Assembly: GCA_029240475.1 (NCBI GenBank)
Contig: JAREAF010000249.1
Span: 1-5,532 of the forward strand
Length of the DNA: 5,532 nucleotides
DNA from: Rhodospirillales bacterium
GTDB taxonomy: Bacteria; Pseudomonadota; Alphaproteobacteria; JAREAF01
Direction: 5' to 3'
Position 1 is the first letter of the stretch. Every line of letters begins with the position of its first letter. The translations under genes and the position numbers were made by a program. This document shows, piece by piece, positions 1 through 5,532 of this stretch. A model generated the notes under the pieces. That model was not told the DNA's origin. It worked only from the letters and a program-made list of their open reading frames with translations, and did not search any database.

Positions 1-2
1 CG

Positions 3-143
3 GCGCTCGGGAGCGGCTGCACCAGCGGCCACGGGGTCTGCGGCCTCGCGCGCCTGTCGCCGCGCTCGCTGGTCGCGACGCTGACCTTCATGGCGGTCGG
101 CATCGCCACCGTCTTCGTCACCCGGCATGTGATCGGAGGCTGA
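3..143 (+). CDS. YeeE/YedE-family sulfur-compound transporter subunit, 3' end only
   Basis: The gene begins before the window; its last 46 codons and TGA stop are visible. The tail opens with a Gly-Ser-Gly-Cys-Thr-Ser-Gly-His-Gly block, followed by Val-Cys-Gly-Leu-Ala-Arg-Leu-Ser-Pro-Arg-Ser. This Cys-containing signature is typical of YeeE/YedE membrane proteins, whose conserved cysteines are thought to handle thiosulfate or related sulfur species by transient contact. The two visible cysteines are encoded at 18-20 and 39-41. A hydrophobic stretch (about 69-119) follows and looks like the last transmembrane helix, with a short polar tail ending His-Val-Ile-Gly-Gly. A DUF6691 partner starts 4 nt after the stop, the usual two-gene form of this transporter. 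In alphaproteobacteria such pairs often sit with an ArsR-type regulator and a persulfide dioxygenase-like protein; any such genes would lie upstream and cannot be seen. The family call is firm, the exact substrate is not. Confidence 0.85.
   Translation, partial: ALGSGCTSGHGVCGLARLSPRSLVATLTFMAVGIATVFVTRHVIGG
135..139 (+). promoter_or_regulatory. Ribosome binding site of the DUF6691 gene
   Basis: GGAGG lies 8 nt before the ATG at 148, inside the last two sense codons (Gly-Gly) of the upstream gene. This supports the chosen start and suggests that translation of the two transporter halves is coupled. Confidence 0.75.
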
Positions 144-147
144 ACCA

Positions 148-585
148 ATGAAGAAAATTCTCTCGGGCCTCGCGGCCGGTCTCGTCTTCGGCATCGGCCT
201 GACCATCGCGCAGATGACCAACCCGGCGAAGGTCCTCGCCTTCCTCGACCTGTTCGGGGCTTGGGACCCGAGCCTCGCCTTCGTCATGGGCGGCGCGGTC
301 GTCGTGACATTCGTGGGCTTCCGCCTGCTGCGCACGCGCGCCGCGCCGGTCTGCGATACCGCCATGCAATGGCCGACGGCCGCCGCGATCGATGCGCGGC
401 TGATCGGAGGCGCGGCCCTGTTCGGGCTCGGCTGGGGGCTTGTCGGGTTATGCCCCGGCCCTGCCATCGCCTCGCTGGGCATCGCCCCGCAGCGGACGGT
501 CCTGTTCGTGGCCTGGATGGTGATTGGGATGGCGCTGGTGCGCTGGTTCGTCGAGCGCCGGCCGGTCACGGCGGCGACGGTGTAA
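148..585 (+). CDS. DUF6691 / YeeE-YedE half, small membrane transporter subunit
   Basis: Complete 145-residue integral inner-membrane protein, the second half of a split YeeE/YedE transporter for thiosulfate or other sulfur compounds. About four hydrophobic segments are visible (near residues 4-22, 43-61, 85-107 and 114-133). Family motifs are present: Gly-Ile-Gly-Leu followed by Met-Thr-Asn-Pro-Ala-Lys-Val with Phe-Leu-Asp at 32-34, and Gly-Trp-Gly-Leu-Val-Gly-Leu-Cys-Pro-Gly-Pro-Ala ending at residue 106. Cys102 in the Cys-Pro-Gly-Pro block is the likely sulfur-contact residue, by analogy with YeeE. A second cysteine, Cys69, lies between segments two and three. Length matches the family (about 140 residues). 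It follows the other half by 4 nt and has a good ribosome site, so the two are co-transcribed. Related pairs were named pmpA/pmpB in Serratia and sit in ArsR-regulated sulfide/persulfide operons elsewhere. No regulator is visible here, so physiological role is inferred from family only. Confidence 0.88.
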   Translation: MKKILSGLAAGLVFGIGLTIAQMTNPAKVLAFLDLFGAWDPSLAFVMGGAVVVTFVGFRLLRTRAAPVCDTAMQWPTAAAIDARLIGGAALFGLGWGLVGLCPGPAIASLGIAPQRTVLFVAWMVIGMALVRWFVERRPVTAATV

Positions 586-587
586 GA

Positions 588-716
588 CCCCCTCTCCCGC
601 GAAGCGGGGAGAGGGAGGGGCCCGTCGCGCCAGCGACAGGAGGGTGAGGGAGGTCCAGCCGCCGTCACCCGGCTCGCTTACGCTCGCCGACCTCTCCCTT
701 CCCTGGAAGAGAGAGG
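588..716 (+). repeat. GC-rich palindromic intergenic repeat (REP/RIME-like mosaic)
   Basis: This stretch starts 2 nt after the DUF6691 stop and has two hairpins. The first pairs 590-598 (CCCTCTCCC) with 607-615 (GGGAGAGGG), a perfect 9-bp stem around an 8-nt loop. The second pairs 691-702 with 705-716, with one mismatch (697/710) and a very tight tip. Between them lie a purine-rich strand (609-653) and a GGCTCGCTTACGCTCGCC segment (671-688). The hairpin ends and the segment before the final CCTCTCCC look like dispersed intergenic repeats common in Hyphomicrobiales genomes, as I recall them; copy number cannot be tested from one window. It could stabilise or end the upstream transcript, but no T-run follows either stem on the + strand, so it is not a standard intrinsic terminator. 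No open frame here looks like a gene. Confidence 0.7.
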
Positions 717-758
717 CGATAAGGGGCGGCCCCAAGCCAATCTGAGACGCCGTGCCGC

Positions 759-797
759 TTTTTCCGGCGGCCGGGCGGGGCGTATGCTCGGGCCGCC
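759..797 (+). promoter_or_regulatory. Possible promoter and dyad upstream of the dehydrogenase operon
   Basis: TATGCT at 783-788 matches four of six bases of a -10 box. A poor -35-like hexamer, TTTTCC at 760-765, sits 17 nt upstream. A perfect 7-bp inverted repeat, GGCGGCC at 766-772 and GGCCGCC at 791-797, brackets the -10-like hexamer and could be an operator or a leader hairpin. In DNA this GC-rich such a short dyad can arise by chance. The location, between the repeat and the ribosome site of the next gene, is where the promoter should lie, but the motif evidence is weak. Confidence 0.22.
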
Positions 798-810
798 CTG
801 AATGCCCATT

Positions 811-815
811 AGGAG
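811..815 (+). promoter_or_regulatory. Ribosome binding site of the DMGDH-like gene
   Basis: AGGAG lies 9 nt before the ATG at 825. It supports this start over the out-of-frame ATGs at 784 and 802. The resulting protein starts about a dozen residues before the FAD-binding strand, as expected for the family. Confidence 0.75.
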
Positions 816-824
816 ACCCCAAGA

Positions 825-3251
825 ATGGCCGCCGAGCTTCCCTCCAGCGCGCGCGTCGTCATCATCGGCGGCGGCGCCGTCGGCTGCAGCGCGCTCTATC
901 ACCTCGCCAAGCTCGGCTGGACCGACGCGCTGCTGCTGGAGAAGAACGAGCTGACCTCCGGCTCGACCTGGCACGCCGCCGGCAACTGCCCGAACTTCTC
1001 GGGCAATTGGGGCATCATGAAGCTGCAGAACTACTCGACGCGGCTTTATGCCCGCCTCGGCGACGAGGTCGGCTATCCGATGAACTATCACGTCACCGGC
1101 TCCGTCCGCCTCGCGCATACCCGAAGCCGGATGGAGGAGTTCCGCCACGTGGTCGGCATGGCGGAGTATCAAGGCATCGAACTCGCCATGATGAACCCGG
1201 CCGAGATCAAGGAGCGCTACCCCTTCATCGAGTGGCACGACGTGCTGGGCGGGCTCTGGGACCCGACCGACGGCGACATCGACCCGGCGCAGCTGACGCA
1301 GGCCTTTGCCAAAGGCGCGCGCGACATGGGCGCGCGCATCGTGCGCTTCTGCCCCGTCACCGGCATCCGCCGCGAGAAGGGCGAGTGGGTCGTTTCCACG
1401 CCCAAGGGCGAGGTGCGCGCCGAGATCGTCGTCAACGCCGCCGGCTACCGCGCGCCGGAGATCGGCGCCATGGTCGGTCGCGACGTGCCGTCCACGGCGA
1501 TGGCGCACCAGTATCTCATCACCGAGCAGATTCCGGAGCTGGCGCAGCGCAAGGAGAAGCTGCCGCTCCTGCGCGACCCGGACACCAGCTACTACCTGCG
1601 CCAGGAGCGCGATGGCCTCTTGCTTGGCCCCTATGAATGGGACTGCAGGGCCATGTGGCTCGATGGCATGCCGGAGGATTTCTCCTTCCAGCTCTGGGGC
1701 GACGACCTCGAGCGGCTTGAGCGCTATATCGAGGATGCCTGCCGGCGCGTGCCGATCCTGGGCTCGGTCGGCATCACCCGCGTCATCAACGGGCCGATCC
1801 CCTACACGCCGGACGGCAACCCGCTGATCGGACCGGCGCCGGGGCTGCCGAACTTCTACGAGGCCTGCGTCTTCTCCTTCGGCATCGTGCAGGCGGGCGG
1901 CTCGGGCAAGGCGCTCGCCGAGTGGATCGTCGAGGGCGAGCCGGAATGGGACCTCTGGTCTCTCGACCCGCGCCGCTACACCGGCTACGTGACCAAGTCC
2001 TTCGTCACCGCGCAGGCGATCGAGCTCTATCAGAACGAATATGCGATCGGCTTCCCGACCCTGGAGCGGCAGGCTGGCCGGCCGGCCAAGGTCTCGTCCG
2101 CCTATGGCCTGCTCAGGGGCAAGGGCGCGGTCATGGCCGCGCGGGGCGGCTGGGAGCGCGCGGTGTGGTTCCCGCGGCCCGGCGACAATGCGAAGGAGCC
2201 GGCGAGCTTCCATCACGGCACCTGGTTCGAGGCTGTCGGCGAGGAGTGCCGCGCGGTCCAGAACGCCGCCGGCATCCTCGACCTCTCCGGCATCTCGCGT
2301 TTTGAGGTGACGGGACCGGGCGCGACGGCCTGGCTGGATGGGCTGATCGTCACGCGCCTGCCGCGCGCGGGGCGCTGCGGCCTCGGCTATTTCCTGTCGC
2401 CCAGGGGCGGCGTGCTCGCCGAGGCGGCGATCGCCGCGCTGGCGCCGGACCGCTTCTGGATCATGTCGGGCGCGGGCGCGGAATGGCACGACCAGGACTG
2501 GCTGACGCGGCACCTGCCGCAGGACGGCAGCGTGCGGCTCGCCAACCTCACTCCCGCCTACGACACGCTGGTGCTGGCGGGGCCGAAGTCGCGCGACATC
2601 CTGGCGCGCGTGACCGACGCCAACCTCTCCACCGCAGCATTCCCCTGGATGGCGTTGCGTCCGATCACCATCGGCTCGGCCCCGGTCACGGCCATGCGCA
2701 TGACCGAGACCGGCGAGCTCGGCTACGAGCTGCATCTGCCGATGGAATATGCGGCCGCGGTCTATGAGGCGCTGATGGCGGCGGGGGCGGATCTGGGCCT
2801 CAAGGATTTCGGCATGTACGCCCTCGACAGCCTGCGCCTGGAGAAGGGCTATCGCGGCTGGAAGTCCGATCTGATGCTGGACCAGCCGGTGATGGCGGTC
2901 GGCATGGACCGGCTGCTGCGGCTAGACAAGCCCGGTTTCGTCGGCAAGGAGGCGGTGATGAGCAACAGCGGCCAGCATCCGAAGCTCGTCTCGGTCCTGC
3001 TGCTGGTCGAGAACGGCAGCGCCGACGCGCTGCCCTTCGCCATCGTGCATGCGGGCGGAGCACGCGTCGGCTTCGTCTCCTCCGGCGGCTACGGCCATCG
3101 CATCGGCCGCTCGCTGGCGCTGGCGTTCGTCGAGCGCGCGATGGCGGCGCCCGGCACGCCGCTGGAGATCGACATTTTCGGCGAACGCCGCGAGGCGACG
3201 GTCGTCGACGGCGCCGCCTACGATCCCGACAACAGCCGCGTGAGGGTCTGA
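825..3251 (+). CDS. Dimethylglycine dehydrogenase-like FAD/folate oxidoreductase
   Basis: Complete 808-residue cytoplasmic protein, without signal peptide, of the usual length for the DMGDH/SARDH family. Classical members oxidise an N-methyl amine with FAD and pass the one-carbon unit to tetrahydrofolate. Domains in order: DAO-type FAD domain (about 8-370) with Gly15-Gly-Gly-Ala-Val-Gly20 and acidic Glu39; FAO_M middle domain (about 375-430); GcvT folate domain (about 430-710); GcvT C-terminal barrel (about 718-800). His50 in Ser-Thr-Trp-His-Ala-Ala-Gly matches the covalent-FAD histidine of DMGDH. His228 and Tyr256/Tyr257 match active-site positions of dimethylglycine oxidase, and Glu533 sits where that enzyme has its folate-site Asp. 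The stretch 246-271 is nearly that of animal DMGDH, supporting the subtype. Oddities: residues 54-66 after the flavin histidine differ from the classical enzyme, and the folate-domain Glu/Asp-Ala-Gly-Leu motif is altered at 690-694. A SARDH-like paralogue follows by 4 nt. Family is certain; the substrate (dimethylglycine or another methylamine-type amino acid) is inferred. Confidence 0.88.
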   Translation: MAAELPSSARVVIIGGGAVGCSALYHLAKLGWTDALLLEKNELTSGSTWHAAGNCPNFSGNWGIMKLQNYSTRLYARLGDEVGYPMNYHVTGSVRLAHTRSRMEEFRHVVGMAEYQGIELAMMNPAEIKERYPFIEWHDVLGGLWDPTDGDIDPAQLTQAFAKGARDMGARIVRFCPVTGIRREKGEWVVSTPKGEVRAEIVVNAAGYRAPEIGAMVGRDVPSTAMAHQYLITEQIPELAQRKEKLPLLRDPDTSYYLRQERDGLLLGPYEWDCRAMWLDGMPEDFSFQLWGDDLERLERYIEDACRRVPILGSVGITRVINGPIPYTPDGNPLIGPAPGLPNFYEACVFSFGIVQAGGSGKALAEWIVEGEPEWDLWSLDPRRYTGYVTKSFVTAQAIELYQNEYAIGFPTLERQAGRPAKVSSAYGLLRGKGAVMAARGGWERAVWFPRPGDNAKEPASFHHGTWFEAVGEECRAVQNAAGILDLSGISRFEVTGPGATAWLDGLIVTRLPRAGRCGLGYFLSPRGGVLAEAAIAALAPDRFWIMSGAGAEWHDQDWLTRHLPQDGSVRLANLTPAYDTLVLAGPKSRDILARVTDANLSTAAFPWMALRPITIGSAPVTAMRMTETGELGYELHLPMEYAAAVYEALMAAGADLGLKDFGMYALDSLRLEKGYRGWKSDLMLDQPVMAVGMDRLLRLDKPGFVGKEAVMSNSGQHPKLVSVLLLVENGSADALPFAIVHAGGARVGFVSSGGYGHRIGRSLALAFVERAMAAPGTPLEIDIFGERREATVVDGAAYDPDNSRVRV
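3242..3246 (+). promoter_or_regulatory. Ribosome binding site of the SARDH-like gene, inside the preceding gene
   Basis: GAGGG lies 9 nt before the ATG at 3256 and within the last codons of the upstream gene. With the 4-nt gap between stop and start, it indicates translational coupling and fixes the start of the second paralogue. Confidence 0.65.
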
Positions 3252-3255
3252 CGCC

Positions 3256-5532
3256 ATGGCCGATCTGCCGAAGGAAGCGCGCGTCGTCATCGTCGGCGGC
3301 GGCGTGGTGGGATGCTCCGTCGCCTATCACCTGGCCAAGCTCGGCTGGACCGACATCGTGCTGCTGGAGCGCAAGCAGCTCACCTCGGGCACGACCTGGC
3401 ACGCGGCCGGGCTGATCGGGCAGCTGCGCGCGACGCAGAACCTCACCATGCTGGCGAAGTACTCGGCCGAGCTCTATGCGGGGCTGGAAGCGGAAACGGG
3501 CGTCGCCACCGGCTATCGCCAGACCGGCTCGGTCGGCGCGGCGCTGACGCAGGCGCGGCTGGAGGAGTTCAAGCGCGGCGCCTCCATGGCCAAGACCTTC
3601 GGCCTCGATGTCGAGGTGCTCGGCCCGCGCGAGGTCAAGGAGCGCTACCCGCTCCTGAACGAGCGCGACGTGGTGGGCGGCGTCTACCTGGCCAAAGACG
3701 GACAGGGCGACCCCGCCAACATCGCGCTCGCCCTCGCCAAGGGCGCGCGGCAGAAGGGCGCCAAGATATTCGAGCAGGTGAAGGTCACCGGCATCCTCAC
3801 CGAGAAGGGCCGCGTCACGGGCGTGGTGACGGCGCAAGGCACTATCCGGGCCGAGCATGTGGTCAACTGCGCTGGCATGTGGGGGCGCGAGGTCGGCCGA
3901 ATGGCCGGCGTCTCGGTGCCGCTGCAGGCCTGCGAGCATTTCTACATCGTGACCGAGCCCATCGAGGGCCTGCCGCGTGGCCTGCCGACGCTGCGTGTGC
4001 CCGACGAGCAGACCTATTACAAGGAGGATGCGGGCAAGCTCCTTATCGGCTGCTTCGAGCTGGAGGCCAAGCCCTGGGCGCTGGAGGGCATCCCCGAGGC
4101 GTTCTGCTTCGACCAGCTGCCGCCCGACATCGACCATTTCCAGCCGATCCTGGAGCAGGCGATGGGCCGGCTGCCGATCCTGGAGACGGCCGGCATCCAC
4201 ACCTTCTTCAACGGGCCGGAGAGCTTCACGCCGGACGACCGCTACCTGCTCGGCGAGACGCCGGAGCTGAAGAATTTCTGGCTGGCCTGCGGCTTCAACT
4301 CGATCGGCATCCAGTCGGCCGGCGGCGCCGGCAAGGCGCTCGCCGAATGGATGCAGGCGGGCGAGCCGACGATGGACCTGTGGGACGTCGACATCCGGCG
4401 CATGCAGCCCTTCCAGGGCAACCGCCGCTATCTGATCGAGCGCGCGCGCGAATCCCTGGGCCTGCTCTATGCCGACCACTTCCCATACCGCCAGCCGGCG
4501 ACCGCGCGCGGCGTGCGCACCTCGCCCTTGCATGAGCGTCTGGCGGCGGCCGGGGCCTGCTTCGGCGAGCTGGCGGGCTGGGAGCGCGCGAACTGGTTCG
4601 CGCCCGCGGGCGTCGAGCCGGTCTACCGCTATAGCTGGAAACGCCAGAACTGGTTCGAGCACAGCGCGGCCGAGCACAAGGCGGTGCGCGAGGCGGTCGG
4701 GCTGTTCGACATGACCTCCTTCGCCAAGTTTCGGGTCGAGGGCCGGGACGCCGAGGCGGTGCTGCAACGGATCTGCGCGAACGACGTGGCGGTGCCGCCG
4801 GGCCGCATCGTCTACACGCAGTGGCTGAACGCGCGCGGCGGGATCGAGGCGGACCTCACGGTCACGCGCCTTTCCGAGACGGCATTCCTGGTGGTGACGG
4901 GCGCGGCCAGCGCGGCGCGCGACCTCGCGTGGCTCAGGCGCCACATGCCGGAGGAGGCGCACTGCACCGTCACCGACGTCACCGCGGGCGAGGCGGTGAT
5001 CGTCGTCATGGGACCGAACGCGCGGAAGCTCTTGCAGCCGCTGACCGACACCGACCTCACGAAAGCCGCCTTCCCGTTCAGCACGGCGCGGGAGATCGAG
5101 CTCGGCATGGGGCTCGCGCGCGCGCACCGCGTCACCTATGTGGGCGAGCTGGGCTGGGAGCTCTATGTGCCCTCGGACATGGCGCGGCTGGTGTTCGATA
5201 CGATCGTGCAGGCCGGCCCGGCGCATGGGCTGAAGCTCGCGGGGCTGCATGCGCTGAACTCCCTCAGGATCGAGAAGGCCTATCGCCATTTCGGCCATGA
5301 CGTGACCGACGAGGACCATATCCTCGATGCGGGGCTCGGCTTTGCCGTGAAGCTCGACAAGAAGCGCGGGCGGTTCGGCGACTTCATCGGGCGAGAGGCG
5401 GTGCTGCGCAAGAAGGAGCGGGGCTCCACCAGCCGCCTCCTGCATTTCAAGCTCACCGACGTCGAGCAGATCGTCTATCAGAACGAGCCGATCTGGTGGG
5501 GCAAGCGCATCGTCGGACAGGTGCGCTCGTGC
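3256..5532 (+). CDS. Sarcosine dehydrogenase-like FAD/folate oxidoreductase, 3' end cut by window
   Basis: An open frame from ATG 3256 runs without a stop to the last base, giving 759 residues; about 50-60 C-terminal residues should lie beyond the edge. Sarcosine dehydrogenase converts sarcosine to glycine with FAD and gives the methyl carbon to tetrahydrofolate. Domains: DAO-type FAD domain (about 8-372) with Gly14-Gly-Gly-Val-Val-Gly19 and Glu38; FAO_M middle domain (about 376-430); GcvT domain (about 432-715); start of the GcvT C-terminal barrel (from about 725). His49 in Gly-Thr-Thr-Trp-His-Ala-Ala-Gly is the likely covalent-FAD histidine. His228, Tyr254/Tyr255 and Asp533 occupy expected flavin- and folate-site positions, and Asp691-Ala-Gly-Leu keeps the usual folate-domain motif. 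Several stretches follow animal SARDH closely (near 43-58, 319-327, 336-349 and 598-639). It is the second gene of a probable operon with the DMGDH-like gene. No signal peptide or frameshift is seen. The related choice, another N-methylamino acid dehydrogenase, cannot be excluded. Confidence 0.88.
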   Translation, partial: MADLPKEARVVIVGGGVVGCSVAYHLAKLGWTDIVLLERKQLTSGTTWHAAGLIGQLRATQNLTMLAKYSAELYAGLEAETGVATGYRQTGSVGAALTQARLEEFKRGASMAKTFGLDVEVLGPREVKERYPLLNERDVVGGVYLAKDGQGDPANIALALAKGARQKGAKIFEQVKVTGILTEKGRVTGVVTAQGTIRAEHVVNCAGMWGREVGRMAGVSVPLQACEHFYIVTEPIEGLPRGLPTLRVPDEQTYYKEDAGKLLIGCFELEAKPWALEGIPEAFCFDQLPPDIDHFQPILEQAMGRLPILETAGIHTFFNGPESFTPDDRYLLGETPELKNFWLACGFNSIGIQSAGGAGKALAEWMQAGEPTMDLWDVDIRRMQPFQGNRRYLIERARESLGLLYADHFPYRQPATARGVRTSPLHERLAAAGACFGELAGWERANWFAPAGVEPVYRYSWKRQNWFEHSAAEHKAVREAVGLFDMTSFAKFRVEGRDAEAVLQRICANDVAVPPGRIVYTQWLNARGGIEADLTVTRLSETAFLVVTGAASAARDLAWLRRHMPEEAHCTVTDVTAGEAVIVVMGPNARKLLQPLTDTDLTKAAFPFSTAREIELGMGLARAHRVTYVGELGWELYVPSDMARLVFDTIVQAGPAHGLKLAGLHALNSLRIEKAYRHFGHDVTDEDHILDAGLGFAVKLDKKRGRFGDFIGREAVLRKKERGSTSRLLHFKLTDVEQIVYQNEPIWWGKRIVGQVRSC

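Noticed and set aside
588..620. Intrinsic terminator after the DUF6691 gene
   Set aside because: The stem is strong, but a G-rich run follows it on the + strand rather than a T-run, so it is better described as part of the repeat.
524..745. Small frames crossing the intergenic repeat on either strand
   Set aside because: They translate hairpin sequence and the tail of the DUF6691 gene. No ribosome site or family resemblance was seen.
678..2735. Long open frame on the minus strand (685 codons) opposite the DMGDH-like gene
   Set aside because: It is antisense to a well-supported gene, has a low-complexity Arg/Ala/Asp/Gly composition with no recognisable domain, and runs into the intergenic repeat. 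Long antisense frames are expected in high-GC genes with strong third-position bias.
4440..4450. Alternating GC run, with a similar one at 5115-5125, as possible Z-DNA
   Set aside because: Each is only 11 bases and is explained by Arg/Ala codons in a high-GC gene.
3312..4535. A 407-codon plus-strand frame that starts at an internal ATG
   Set aside because: It is out of frame with the SARDH-like gene starting at 3256, which covers the whole region with clear motifs. Its translation is Arg/Ala-rich without motifs.
2800..5445. Long open frame on the minus strand (881 codons) opposite the end of the first and most of the second dehydrogenase gene
   Set aside because: It shows the same GC-driven artefact, spans the junction of two sense genes, and has no domain or ribosome-site support. 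It resembles the other antisense frame only because the two sense genes are paralogues.

Overview
The window is GC-rich, with G/C strongly favoured at third codon positions and all genes on the + strand. Codon use, gene families and the type of intergenic repeat suggest an alphaproteobacterium, most likely Hyphomicrobiales (a Bosea- or Methylobacterium-like lineage). That placement is inference from style, not from a marker gene.

Layout. (1) Positions 1-585 hold the 3' end of a YeeE/YedE-family membrane protein and, 4 nt after its stop, a complete small DUF6691-type YeeE/YedE half. Together they form a split two-gene transporter for sulfur-containing compounds. (2) Positions 586-824 have no gene. 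They carry a GC-rich palindromic intergenic repeat with two hairpins, then about 100 nt that probably hold the promoter and leader of the next operon. (3) Positions 825-3251 encode a complete 808-residue flavoprotein/folate protein of the dimethylglycine dehydrogenase (DMGDH) type. (4) Four nucleotides later, from 3256 to beyond the window edge, comes a paralogue of the sarcosine dehydrogenase (SARDH) type, with 759 residues visible.

How the genes may work together. Both large proteins have an N-terminal FAD-dependent amine oxidase part with the conserved Trp-His of the covalent-FAD motif, a middle domain, and a C-terminal GcvT-like tetrahydrofolate part. The first resembles animal DMGDH most closely and the second animal SARDH. 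The simplest reading is a two-step N-demethylation operon, dimethylglycine to sarcosine to glycine, passing one-carbon units to tetrahydrofolate. The first protein differs from the classical enzyme just after the flavin histidine and in part of the folate domain, so its substrate and folate use are less certain. The sulfur-transport pair is probably a separate operon, cut off by the repeat.

No mobile element, CRISPR array, tRNA, rRNA or phage gene was found. I saw no convincing new system; the points of interest are the tandem paralogue pair and the sequence departures in its first member.
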